A program made the translations under genes and the position numbers. Below, piece after piece: positions 1 through 8,166 of a stretch of DNA of 19,777 nt. Origin of the DNA: an uncultured Pseudomonadota bacterium (GTDB lineage Bacteria; Pseudomonadota; Alphaproteobacteria; RUG11792); contig CADBQC010000019.1 of the NCBI GenBank assembly GCA_902796745.1, forward strand, positions 1 through 19,777, read 5' to 3'. Under the pieces are notes generated by a model. That model had not been told where the DNA came from. It ran no database searches and was given only the letters and a program-made list of their open reading frames with translations. Each line of letters opens with the position of its first letter. Within the stretch, counting starts at the first letter, position 1.

Positions 1-185
1 ATTGTCGATTTTTGAAATAGGAGCAAGTCCTTAGTCTCATAATGGCTACCATTGCAGACTACGAGGTATTGTTACTCGACGAAATCATTGCTTCCCTCGG
101 CCAAAAAAACCTCCGCACTAGTTATGAACATCGCACACAATATAGCAAAACAAGACAACAAAGTGTGCTTGGCAATAACGCACAT
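1..185 (-). pseudogene. Broken secreted-protein gene, partial at left edge
   Basis: A minus-strand ATG at 183-185 opens a frame with a typical export signal: a lysine at residue 6, a hydrophobic core LLSCFAILCAMF, and a likely cleavage site after FITSA. The frame meets TAA at 72-74 after 37 residues, then stays open for another 24 codons to the window edge. This suggests one gene with a nonsense mutation, continuing to the left. I see no Shine-Dalgarno sequence before the ATG and do not recognise the protein. The plus-strand reading of the same bases (ATG 42-44, about 55 codons) has no recognisable features. The call rests only on the signal peptide and the open frame, so it is weak. Confidence 0.3.
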
Positions 186-396
186 GCGATGATGTTTTAC
201 GCACACTGAAGCCCACCAATCCGTATATTTTTTGTTGCAAAATCACGGGTTTTTATTATGACATCAATTGAGTGGAGCATAGCCAGAGCATATGAAGACA
301 AATGTCATTTATTCCTGCGTAACTTATAAAACCAACATAAATTCGCGATGCTCTACAAGAGTAGTAGTAACACAGAATTAAGAATCTTCAGATTAC

Positions 397-1263
397 TCAG
401 TGTTGAATAGAGGCTAGTAACAAATCCAAACGCCTTTTTGTTTTATCTGACGCCATGGTGAGAGGTAATCGCAATTCATTGTCTATCAATTTCATTCTAG
501 ATAAAGCGTATTTCACTGGAATTGGATTAGGTTCCACGAACATTGCTTCACTAACTGGAGCAAGCATATTTGCTATTTTTTGCATATTGTCTATGTCTCT
601 ATTTTGCCAAGAGGTCAATAATTGCTTTACCAATCGAGGGACAATATTAGCAGTTACTGAAATACAACCATCGCCACCGTGCGCCAAATAGCCTGGCAAA
701 GTTGGATCATCTCCTGAAAATAATTTCAGTTTTGGAGCTTGATATTTCAAAAAATTAACTCTTGCCAGGTTGGTATTTGAATCCTTAAGCCCCACAACTC
801 TAGGCAATTTCGCTATTTCTGCAACTGTATCTATTGTCATGTCGATCGCACACCTTCCAGGATTGTTGTAAGCAATAATCGGAATGTTGGTGCTATTATG
901 CACTGTTTTGAAATGTTCGATAATGCCATTCTGTGTCGGTTTGACGTAGTATGGAACAATTAGCAAGACCCCATCAGCTCCTAATTTTTCAGCTTGACTT
1001 GTTAGCTTTATAGCGTCATCAGTCCAGCAAGAACTACATCCAACAATGATAGGTATTCTTTTGTTTGCGATTTCAATTGTTTTTGCTATAACTTGATCTC
1101 GTTCCACATCTGACAACAGTAGCCCTTCACCAGTTGAACCGCACACTAAAATAGCATCCGTGCCGGAACTAATATGAAATTCTACCAATTTTTTAAGCGC
1201 GACATAATCAATCTTTCCTGCGCAAAATGGGGTAACAAGGGCTACTATCGAACCAGCAAACAC
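397..1263 (-). CDS. dapA: 4-hydroxy-tetrahydrodipicolinate synthase
   Basis: DapA condenses pyruvate with aspartate semialdehyde, the first committed step towards diaminopimelate (peptidoglycan) and lysine, in the cytoplasm. The 288 residues cover the whole TIM-barrel family length. Visible catalytic residues are Lys160 (Schiff base, in VGLKDSN), Tyr132 (in IIAYNNPGR), Arg137, Tyr106, and the GSTGE loop at 42-46. In that loop the usual first threonine is serine (Ser43) while Thr44 is kept. The start is GTG at 1261-1263: the frame meets a stop a few codons upstream, and the protein begins with the family-typical MFAGSIVALVTPF. It is a single gene with its own promoter. No other lysine-pathway gene lies nearby. 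The NAL/DapA superfamily also holds aldolases, but the DapA-type residues and the N-terminus favour DapA. Confidence 0.93.
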   Translation of the reverse strand: MFAGSIVALVTPFCAGKIDYVALKKLVEFHISSGTDAILVCGSTGEGLLLSDVERDQVIAKTIEIANKRIPIIVGCSSCWTDDAIKLTSQAEKLGADGVLLIVPYYVKPTQNGIIEHFKTVHNSTNIPIIAYNNPGRCAIDMTIDTVAEIAKLPRVVGLKDSNTNLARVNFLKYQAPKLKLFSGDDPTLPGYLAHGGDGCISVTANIVPRLVKQLLTSWQNRDIDNMQKIANMLAPVSEAMFVEPNPIPVKYALSRMKLIDNELRLPLTMASDKTKRRLDLLLASIQH

Positions 1264-1297
1264 AACACTTACTCATAATCTCTTCATCATAAATAAA

Positions 1298-1326
1298 ATT
1301 ATAGATATTTTTCTAAATTTTCTCAA
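1298..1326 (-). promoter_or_regulatory. Sigma70-type promoter of dapA
   Basis: On the minus strand a -35 box TTGAGA (1321-1326, 5 of 6 matches) is separated by exactly 17 bp from a perfect -10 box TATAAT (1298-1303). Transcription would start near 1291, giving a leader of about 28 nt before the dapA GTG. There is no room for a lysine riboswitch, so dapA looks constitutive. Confidence 0.65.
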
Positions 1327-1536
1327 AATTTGTGAGTAAGAGCGCTTTAGCAAAGCAATATCATCAGGTCAGGTGAATCCTTGTTTTATCGGAGCTTTCA
1401 TGGAACTGAAATATTTGAATCGTGGATGTACAGGGGCATGTAAGGATAAGAACCATTGAAAATCTAACAATTGCCGAGGTGTTCGTTGTTAAATTTTATG
1501 TCCATTGTTCATCGGTAAATTAGTTGTGTTGTGTTC
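1327..1536. other. Gene-free stretch, nothing recognised
   Basis: Together with the dapA promoter this makes a gap of about 330 nt without a coding frame I can support. I see no tRNA or other structured RNA here. A short hairpin (gcttt-agc-aaagc, near 1343-1357) is too small to interpret. Confidence 0.4.
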
Positions 1537-1579
1537 CCAACATGAATCTCCTGTAATAAAAGGAGATGAGGTATGTTGG
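1537..1579 (+). promoter_or_regulatory. Imperfect hairpin before the broken secreted-protein gene
   Basis: Two stacked perfect 7-bp stems. The outer pair is ccaacat (1537-1543) with atgttgg (1573-1579). The inner pair is atctcct (1546-1552) with aggagat (1561-1567). They are separated by an asymmetric internal loop (2 nt and 5 nt), and the apex loop is 8 nt. The inner right arm is a Shine-Dalgarno-like AGGAGA, 12 nt before the next ATG at 1591. It could be an RNA control element or the remnant of a palindromic repeat. Its function is not known. Confidence 0.45.
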
Positions 1580-1590
1580 TAGGGTTGCAT

Positions 1591-2478
1591 ATGATATCTA
1601 GAAAGATCTGTATATTTGGAATAACCTTGTTGTGTGCAGGAGCGGATGCCATAAAAGTAAATGATTACAGCATTACGCATTACTAATGATCCTAAGCTGA
1701 ATAAGCTATATGAATATAGGACTATGGCATCTGAAATTTTGTTGTAGCATTATAACGCACACATGGCCAAGGTTAGGATGAAAAATAAGTCCCATTTAAC
1801 TAGGTGGAGTAATGGGAAATACAATAAATCAGTTTATGATTTACACCCAACACCGCAATAGCTCGTTGCTTTTTCAAAATCACGAGCGACGTGGTGACAT
1901 ATAACCAGTTTGATGGAAAAATGATCGAATGTGTTGGTACTGATCCTTCACGATATACCAGTACAAATTGGTACTGTGTCTTCTTGGTCAATCTAATAGA
2001 CGAATTTATGGCGAATATAATAAATGTTTTCCATGATAGTGTGTACAAAACACTTTTTGTTCAAGCCCTAAATGACAAAAAAACAGTAATACTTGAAGCT
2101 GAGAAAAACAATTGATACATGTGTAATTATGCCATATATAAAAAATATATAGAAGAAGCTTATAGTGATATTACAAAATATTGTTCTCAATTGCAGTTAT
2201 CTGATTACTTAATAGAACTGATGCAAGCAAGGTTCAAACGTGTAGACATAAAATATAGCTAAATAAACAATAGAGTTGCCGAACAAAAACAATACAAAGA
2301 TTTCGTACAAACGAACGAAGAAGGACAAAAGGGCATGATGAACAACACATGGATGAGAACGGTATTAAGTCTGAATGGGGCGCAATTCATAGACTACACA
2401 AAAAGAATATTAGAAGACAATACCAAGAAGCTCGAGTTAGTCAATGCGGTATTCCTAACCAATTATGGAATAAAGTAA
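1591..2478 (+). pseudogene. Degraded gene for a secreted protein of unknown family
   Basis: Starting at ATG 1591, the first 31 codons encode a signal peptide (basic SRK, then ICIFGITLLCAGADA) and stop at 1684-1686. The coding frame then appears to shift by +1 (residues NDPKLNKLYEYRTMASEILL; TAG at 1745-1747 and 1859-1861). It shifts back between 1840 and 1858 and runs in the first frame to TAA at 2476-2478, broken by TGA 2113-2115 and TAA 2260-2262. The last part is lysine- and asparagine-rich with no motif I recognise. The final 26 nt lie inside the left inverted repeat of the IS1 remnant, so the insertion probably cut the gene's 3' end. I infer one original secreted protein of at least 290 residues. 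The frameshift reconstruction is my reading and not proven. The longest surviving piece (1891-2115) has only a GTG start. Confidence 0.5.
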
Positions 2479-3191
2479 TTTTTCATTAAATAACAAAAGT
2501 AAAGAGGCGGATACCATATCGATTGCCTAGGAATAACAAATTGTTCTTCCGTGAAATCCTGCTAATCGCCTTCGTATTATTGAACTTTTACTTTCAACCA
2601 GACAAGTTTATGACTTACTTATTACATGTTTATTAGATAATTTTATCTTTTTATAAGCAAAATTTTCGCCAGTACATAATATATTTAGTTTAAATTTTGT
2701 CTTAATTTTTAGAGCTAACCGCCTATACGCCTACAAATATCGTGTCTCTGTTACCTCAAAATCAACAGTAGAATCATTTAGCGTATAAAAATCTCATCCA
2801 TCTCCAGTATCGCAACGTTTTTTATTGTTTCTGCAACTGTAGCTTTTGCGATTAATTTCTTTAAAATTTTAGAATAATTTCTAATCCATTTTATTATTAA
2901 CGGATTGGGTACACCCGTAAGTCGTTCCAATGCCATGATACCGACGCCATCCAAATAGCCTTTTAATACCCTCAATAGAGTACTTATGCTATACTTGTAA
3001 CACTGATCATTTTCTCTAGCAGTACGTTTACATTATTTACATTTATATCGCTGTTTACTTTTTGCCACCCCATCTTTACATAATTCTTCGCTCCAGCAAT
3101 GCCTACATTTTATCATAAACTTATCTCCATTTTGCCATATCTGATTCAGATTTTGGCATACTTTTCTCAAAATTACTACAATGGGTTAGGA
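2453..3191 (-). mobile_element. IS1-family insertion sequence remnant
   Basis: The element is bounded by imperfect terminal inverted repeats. The left end, tcctaaccaattatgg (2453-2468), matches the reverse complement of the right end (3176-3191) at 13 of 16 positions, the first eight being identical. The resulting 739 bp is close to the roughly 770 bp of IS1. The whole interior is a broken transposase on the minus strand whose stop codon lies inside the left repeat, as is common in compact elements of this kind. I could not find a convincing target-site duplication in the flanks (…tgcggtat and gcgcccaa…), so exact ends may differ by a few bases. Confidence 0.7.
2455..3116 (-). pseudogene. IS1-family transposase, frameshifted and with four stops
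   Basis: Read from ATG 3114-3116, the N-terminal part shows a zinc ribbon (CRHC, then CK-stop-C) and the helix-turn-helix segment LLRVLKGYLDGVGIMALERL, ending in the catalytic-aspartate segment LEMDEIFIR. The C-terminal part continues in another frame: VDFEVTETRYL, ILCTGENFAY, TCLVESKSSIIRRRLAGF, then AIDMVSASLLLLFNEKLL. This order is characteristic of IS1-type InsAB transposases. Breaks are TAA 3033-3035, a frameshift near 2760-2780, TAG 2731-2733, TAA 2608-2610 and TAG 2527-2529. The second catalytic aspartate, normally in a CTD motif, is glycine (CTG). The gene cannot make an active enzyme. The family call rests on motif order and element size. Confidence 0.8.
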
Positions 3192-3322
3192 GCGCCCAAT
3201 TTTTCCCACGGAAATATAAATTTGCTTCCACATTAAGCTTATTCCAGAATGCGTAAAATGTTCATATCAAGGCATTTATGGAATTTATTCTCATAATTTA
3301 TCAGGTATATTGGATAACAAAA
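3192..3322. other. Non-coding flank between IS1 remnant and terminator
   Basis: Short frames only. The plus-strand continuation of the frame that entered the IS from the left stays open for 14 codons and then stops. It could be the displaced end of the secreted-protein pseudogene, but that is too short to claim. Confidence 0.3.
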
Positions 3323-3360
3323 CACTCAAGGTCTTTCCTGGACTAGCAAGACCTTGAGTG
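3323..3360 (-). terminator. Intrinsic terminator of the Q-rich secreted protein gene
   Basis: A perfect 13-bp stem, cactcaaggtctt (3323-3335) pairing with aagaccttgagtg (3348-3360), with a 12-nt loop. It begins 11 nt after the stop of the minus-strand gene. On that strand the stem is followed by ttttgtta, a short U-rich tail, so it acts on the minus strand. Confidence 0.8.
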
Positions 3361-3370
3361 CATCATCTTT

Positions 3371-4048
3371 TTAGTGAGTTGGTTGTACCGTCTTCGATCT
3401 TCTCAAACTTGGCAACTTTGGAAGTTTCTTTTTCAGATTTGAGAATTTATTTTTGATACCTGTAAAAATCTGACCAGCTTGCTTTTGAATGTTTTCTTTC
3501 ATCTTAGCTGCTTTGAGTTTAAAACGTGTTGATGATATCTGTTTGTCTATGTTTTTCATCTGCGCTTTTTGTTTAGCTTCTGCTTGATTTAATTGATTCC
3601 GCAACATTTTTATTTGCTGTTCGTTTTCAGCAAGGCTTTGCGCCCTTTGAAGTTCCAGCATTTTTTCTTGCTGTTGCAAATTAGCTGAATTACTGAGTTT
3701 TTGTGACATACTTCTTCTTAGTTGCGCATTTTCTTGTGCTAAACGTTGTTGTCCTGCTTGAAGTTGTTGTTGTATTTGCTGAGATTGCAAAGTTTTTTGG
3801 ATAGCATTGCCAGTATTCTGCACTCCTTGCATAATGTTATTCAAATCTTTTTGAGACACATTATTCATTGGTATGCCATTTGACGCAGTATTGCTTTTCG
3901 AAGTTGCATTGTTCCTGGAATGAAACCATCCTTTGATTTTTCCAAAGCAATACCCATCACTTGCAGAAAGGGCGAGCACCAGCAATATACTCACACATCC
4001 TCCTATGGAACTTATTCTCTTCATAGCTACAAACCATACTTTAATCAT
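3371..4048 (-). CDS. Secreted glutamine-rich coiled-coil protein, unknown family
   Basis: The 225-residue protein has an export signal (MKRISSIGG then CVSILLVLALSASDGYC) and a mature part that is mostly charged and helical. Residues about 70-175 are rich in Gln, Leu, Lys and Ala with heptad-like spacing, so a long coiled coil is likely. The last 50 residues are strongly basic (KNKFSNLKKKLPKLPSLRR). No catalytic motif is visible and I do not recognise the family. The start could be the ATG at 4048 or, better for the signal peptide, the ATG at 4024 (residue 9). A TATAAA box at 4062-4067 on this strand would leave too short a leader for the upstream ATG, which also favours 4024. It is divergent from recG and has its own terminator. 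Function unknown; a structural or surface role is only a guess. Confidence 0.85.
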   Translation of the reverse strand: MIKVWFVAMKRISSIGGCVSILLVLALSASDGYCFGKIKGWFHSRNNATSKSNTASNGIPMNNVSQKDLNNIMQGVQNTGNAIQKTLQSQQIQQQLQAGQQRLAQENAQLRRSMSQKLSNSANLQQQEKMLELQRAQSLAENEQQIKMLRNQLNQAEAKQKAQMKNIDKQISSTRFKLKAAKMKENIQKQAGQIFTGIKNKFSNLKKKLPKLPSLRRSKTVQPTH

Positions 4049-4134
4049 TCATACTTCAGAGTTTATACTGTAGAAATTAAAAAAAAGTTAATGCCAGAGA
4101 CTTTGATGCTAAAATACGGAAGAATGGAGAAATT

Positions 4135-6156
4135 ATGATATTTGATAGCATAGAGCTCTGTATACCTCGATATTACAAACCTCGTGAAAAACTATTTAAA
4201 AACTTGATGGGCAAGCGGATTATTGATGCCTTACTGCATATGCCCTTGTATACGATTGAAAAAAGAAGAACCAACGAAATTTCACAAGAGGATATAGGGA
4301 AAATAATCACCACTAAAATTAAAGTTGATTGCATAGATGTGAATTATCGAGCTTCTAGCCCAGCTGTCGTTTATGGAAGAAATGGCTCGAACATTATTGA
4401 AATCGTGCTTTTTAATTACCCTAAAAAATACATAAGGAGTGCATATCCTATGGGGCAGGAAATAGGAGTTTCTGGAAAACTTACTATTTCTTCATCTGGT
4501 TCTATGCAATTCATCAATCCGGAAAAATTTGTCATTTCACGAATTAACGAAAATTCCGGATTATTCAATATTTATCCACTCACGACTGGACTAACTCAAA
4601 ATGCAGTTTATTCCGTCATTAAAGGAGCATTCGCGATATTAGAACAAGAATCAATTGAAGAGTGGCTTCCAGAAAATTTGCTAAACAAAAATGAATTCCC
4701 TTCCTTTAAGGAATCATTGAGAAATATTCATTTTCCAAAAACTATTATGAATAATCCACAACACAATTCGTATCTTCAAAGACTGATTTTTGACGAGCTC
4801 TTGGCTGAACAAGTGAACATATATTTTTTAAATCAACGAACACAAAATGGCTATGTCATAAGCAACAATAAGACATATATTGAAAAACTTTTAGGGCTTC
4901 TTCCATTCCCTCTAACAAATTCACAAAATAAGGTCATTTCTGAAATATTTCAAAACTTGCAAAGCGGATACCCTATGTTTCGACTTTTACAGGGAGACGT
5001 TGGTTCTGGAAAGACTATAGTCGCTTTAATTAGTGCGCTTTACGTAATCGAAAGTGGGTTCCAGTGTGCGCTTTTAGCCCCTATTGAAATTCTCGCTCGC
5101 CAACATTATCAAAAAATTCAACAATATTTTGCCAAGCTCGGACTTTCAGTAGAAATTTTAACTGGCAATGAAAAGGGCAAAAAACGTTCTCAAATACTTG
5201 ATGCACTGGCGTCCGGCAAAATAAATCTACTTATCGGTACTCACACAATAATTACGGAAAAAGTTACGTTTCATAATCTTGGTCTCGCTATCATAGACGA
5301 GCAACATCGTTTCGGAGTCAATCAACGTAAGCAACTAGTCAATAAGGGCATTACTCCTCATGTTTTAAGCATGAGTGCAACCCCTATCCCACGGACGATG
5401 GTTATGTTACTTTATGGCGATATTGATGTTTCTACTATTACAGAAAAACCAGCGAATAGATTGGAAATTTTGACGCGTTCCATTTCAATGAAACGCATAC
5501 CAGAAATTGTTGAACGTCTGAAAAATATTATAAATTCAGGGCAAAAAGTTTATTGGATTTGTCCTCTGATTGAAGACAGTGAAAAGCTACGATATACGTG
5601 CGTAACAAACAGATTTGAGTTTTTAAAAAAACATTTTGGAGATGAAGAAGTTGAAATGCTTCATGGAAAAATGAAAACTGCGGAAAAAGATGCAGTTTTT
5701 GAAAATTTTAAAAATGGCAATTGCAAAATACTCGTTTCGACCACTGTAATCGAAGTTGGCATAGATGTTCCAGAGGCGACTGTCATCATTATCGAAAATG
5801 CTGAAAAATTTGGTCTATCTCAACTACATCAGCTTCGCGGTCGAGTAGGACGTGGAGACAAACAATCGTACTGTCTGTTGCTGTTTGATGAAATATTGTC
5901 CAACGTTGCAAGGCAGAGATTACAAACTATTTGCAATAGCTCGGATGGATTTCAAATAGCAGAACAAGATCTTAAATTGCGCGGTGGTGGGGATGTTATT
6001 GGCATACGACAAAGCGGAGAAAAACAATATAAAACGTTTGATATCAATGATCCTGAGATTCAGGAAATTTTGCCAAAATTTCTTAACCAAATTCCCCCAA
6101 TCTCAAAAAAATGTGACCAGAATGCGCCATTATTGCAAGTGTTTCAAAAGTTATGA
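4135..6156 (+). CDS. recG: ATP-dependent DNA helicase RecG
   Basis: RecG is a double-strand DNA translocase that remodels stalled replication forks and branched recombination intermediates. The 673 residues match the family length. The N-terminal OB-fold wedge domain (about 60-160) includes ISGK-like VSGKLTISSSGS. Helicase motifs follow in order: Walker A GDVGSGKT (287-294), DEQH box (388-391), SATPIPRT, TTVIEVGIDVPEA, and QLRGRVGRG (566-574) of motif VI. The C-terminal FKIAD-like part is present and ends normally. ATG 4135 is preceded by a good Shine-Dalgarno sequence (tggag, 6-10 nt upstream). The gene stands alone, divergent from the Q-rich secreted protein gene, and shows no damage. The DEQH box and wedge domain separate it from Mfd and PriA. 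Confidence 0.96.
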   Translation: MIFDSIELCIPRYYKPREKLFKNLMGKRIIDALLHMPLYTIEKRRTNEISQEDIGKIITTKIKVDCIDVNYRASSPAVVYGRNGSNIIEIVLFNYPKKYIRSAYPMGQEIGVSGKLTISSSGSMQFINPEKFVISRINENSGLFNIYPLTTGLTQNAVYSVIKGAFAILEQESIEEWLPENLLNKNEFPSFKESLRNIHFPKTIMNNPQHNSYLQRLIFDELLAEQVNIYFLNQRTQNGYVISNNKTYIEKLLGLLPFPLTNSQNKVISEIFQNLQSGYPMFRLLQGDVGSGKTIVALISALYVIESGFQCALLAPIEILARQHYQKIQQYFAKLGLSVEILTGNEKGKKRSQILDALASGKINLLIGTHTIITEKVTFHNLGLAIIDEQHRFGVNQRKQLVNKGITPHVLSMSATPIPRTMVMLLYGDIDVSTITEKPANRLEILTRSISMKRIPEIVERLKNIINSGQKVYWICPLIEDSEKLRYTCVTNRFEFLKKHFGDEEVEMLHGKMKTAEKDAVFENFKNGNCKILVSTTVIEVGIDVPEATVIIIENAEKFGLSQLHQLRGRVGRGDKQSYCLLLFDEILSNVARQRLQTICNSSDGFQIAEQDLKLRGGGDVIGIRQSGEKQYKTFDINDPEIQEILPKFLNQIPPISKKCDQNAPLLQVFQKL

Positions 6157-6171
6157 AAATCTCCTGATATC

Positions 6172-6432
6172 CTACGACAGCGGGACAATAAGAGGGCAAG
6201 GCAGTTCATTCAGCTCTTGTTTCACTTTCTGTGACAGCCTTTTAGGTAAATCTTCGATTAAATGGTATGACTACGTTTCACAAAGAAAACGCCCTAAATC
6301 ATTATCAAAAAAGCCCAGAGAATTCATGCCAATGATACCGACTATGCTAAAATTAGTCCCATTCCATTTCAAAAATAGCTGGTATCTTTGATGATTGCGA
6401 TCGTATGAATTCAATCTTATTACTTCCTTCAT
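6172..6432 (-). pseudogene. Small broken ORF of unknown family
   Basis: From ATG 6430-6432 a minus-strand frame encodes 53 residues (beginning MKEVIRLNSYDRNHQRY; later FSIVGIIGMNSLGFFDNDLG) and stops at TAG 6271-6273. It then stays open for 32 more codons (including LIEDLPKRLSQKVKQELNEL) to TAG 6172-6174. The composition on both sides of the stop looks protein-like, whereas the plus-strand frame over the same bases does not. I read it as one gene of about 86 residues with a nonsense mutation, ending just beyond recG. There is no Shine-Dalgarno before the ATG. I do not recognise the family. Confidence 0.4.
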
Positions 6433-6822
6433 GGAAACAATATTAGGTTTTTAACGTCTCATAGGGCGTATAATCGGGCGTTTACAACTCTATTCCTGGA
6501 CACAGACTTTGCTGTTCGCACTACTACTATACCTAACAGCTACATCGCAAATTATATGGTATAAAGCTCGTTTAATTTGCTTCATTTTCACGCCAATATT
6601 ACCTGTAATTCATCATAAATTCTCTTCAAAATCTTGCTCCATATCATACGTTCGTTAATCTCACTATATGTTCTCAGAGCCTGCCTTGTTTTTTAGGAAG
6701 TATGCAAGTAAATATTTGAAGGAGCCGATATGCCGGTTACCCCAGTATTTGCCTAGGAGGACTAGAAAAGTATCGTATGTTGAGCTAGATTAAATATAGA
6801 TCTTGCTTGTTGTGAGAAATTT
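6433..6822. other. Gene-free stretch, possible further gene debris
   Basis: No intact gene. Minus-strand fragments such as TYSEINERMIWSKILKRIYDELQVILA (about 6605-6685, one stop on either side) look protein-like but I cannot assign them. On the plus strand two strong Shine-Dalgarno-like sites (gaaggag near 6718, taggagga near 6755) precede only tiny frames. No RNA gene is seen. Confidence 0.3.
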
Positions 6823-8082
6823 ATGTTTGCAAAATTTTGTATCTTTTTATTTATGTTTTGCATTTCTTCAGTTTTTGGTAGCGTGCCAAATCTAGATTTT
6901 CAAGTGAATCGTAATATTTCGTTATTTTATCAAACTTATTTCGAAAATTTAATGGATGAGGAATACAAGAATTTACGTGAAGAACTAGAAAGCGCATTTG
7001 CAGAAAATGAAGTAGATGCTCAAATGAAAGAAGATTTCATTATAGATTTGTCCAAAATAAAACATTTAAAATACCGGCATAAATTTATGACGCCGACCTT
7101 TATGTCTTTATGGGATAAAGCTTGCGAAAAATATGATAGGCAATTTGATAATGATATGGAGATTTTAAACAACAGAAAATTAGAATTAAAACAGTATTCT
7201 AATGAAGTTTTTGGTAAAAAGGCGTTAAATTTTGCTCCAGTTTTTAACTTTTATGACAGTAAAATAGATAAACATGATAAATTCAGGGTATTTATATGTT
7301 CATCACAAAACAATATGCAAAGTTTTGCTCGAGCATTTGGCACTAATGTTGTTTTAAAATTTAATTATGCGCATCACGTTGCAGATACTTGCGCGGTATT
7401 AGAACAAATTTGCTGTTCTTTATTCTCTGCAATGAATTCGAACACTCGAGCATTGCTTAAAAATTATTTTTACGAACACAAATCACAAAACGCCTATGCT
7501 TCTTACAATCTTTTGAATGAAGTTCTTGCATATAGCATAGGCAAATTATGGGCTTTCGAAAAATTACCAGAACCAAAGGATTCTTCAGTTGATAGTGCCA
7601 CAGATGACAAAATAGCGGAAATAGCAAAGGCTATCTTGCCCACTGTAAAAAAATATCTTAAAGATAATAAAAAAATTGATATCAAATTTATAGAAGAATA
7701 TATAAAACAGGTTGATTTACACTATCCGAAAGCATATCAGAATTATAAAATTACAATGCGGAGTATTTCTCTGATTGTCGAAAATGGAATAGATTATACA
7801 GAATGTCAAAAAATCATCAAAACGAGATTTGGTACTAGAGAAGTGATAAGCGAACCTGGAAGTTTTACAACAGTTTTTATAGGTAAGAATTTGGGGCATC
7901 CAGCACTAAACGGACTACAGGATAAACTTCCGAAGCAAAACGCAGATTATATGTTTATCAAATTGCATAAGGGAAAATTATTTTTTGTATTTAATACGAA
8001 CGATCTCAAAAAAGTAAAACAAGGGCTGAACAAATTAACCGAACAGCCACCACTATCTGGAGGCATCACTTTTAATTTGTAA
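6823..8082 (+). CDS. Secreted protein of unknown family, possible zincin-like fold
   Basis: The 419-residue protein begins with a signal peptide (MFAKFCIFLFMFCISSVFG, cleavage near residue 20). The mature protein is lysine- and asparagine-rich with no transmembrane segment. I do not recognise the family. Residues about 160-250 have the layout of a small zinc-metalloprotease core: a beta-strand-like stretch (FRVFICSS), a second strand (NVVLKFNYA), a helix starting HHVAD where an HExxH helix would sit, then a helix with LNEVLAYSIGKLW. The HExxH motif itself is missing, so if the fold is right the protein is not a normal zinc protease. That is inference from layout only. ATG 6823 follows a modest Shine-Dalgarno (tgtgag). 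It stands alone upstream of the HEPN/MNT pair, 84 nt away. Secretion suggests an envelope or host-directed role. Confidence 0.85.
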   Translation: MFAKFCIFLFMFCISSVFGSVPNLDFQVNRNISLFYQTYFENLMDEEYKNLREELESAFAENEVDAQMKEDFIIDLSKIKHLKYRHKFMTPTFMSLWDKACEKYDRQFDNDMEILNNRKLELKQYSNEVFGKKALNFAPVFNFYDSKIDKHDKFRVFICSSQNNMQSFARAFGTNVVLKFNYAHHVADTCAVLEQICCSLFSAMNSNTRALLKNYFYEHKSQNAYASYNLLNEVLAYSIGKLWAFEKLPEPKDSSVDSATDDKIAEIAKAILPTVKKYLKDNKKIDIKFIEEYIKQVDLHYPKAYQNYKITMRSISLIVENGIDYTECQKIIKTRFGTREVISEPGSFTTVFIGKNLGHPALNGLQDKLPKQNADYMFIKLHKGKLFFVFNTNDLKKVKQGLNKLTEQPPLSGGITFNL

Positions 8083-8166
8083 GGATCGGTATTAAAATGT
8101 TTTTATCTTTTCGATAAGTGGCATTACACTAAGGATTAGTCACGGGAAAATGCATGAAAGCTTGCT

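Noticed and set aside
1489..1680. 63-codon minus-strand frame
   Set aside because: It is antisense to the better-supported signal-peptide reading from ATG 1591 and spans the hairpin.
5984..6391. 135-codon plus-strand frame overlapping the end of recG
   Set aside because: It lies in a different frame from recG over their overlap, and its tail has no protein-like features. The minus strand over 6172-6432 gives a better reading.
6715..6780. Two strong Shine-Dalgarno-like sites before tiny frames (MPVTPVFA-stop and a three-codon frame)
   Set aside because: The frames are too short and not next to a gene that a leader peptide would control; more likely chance or debris.
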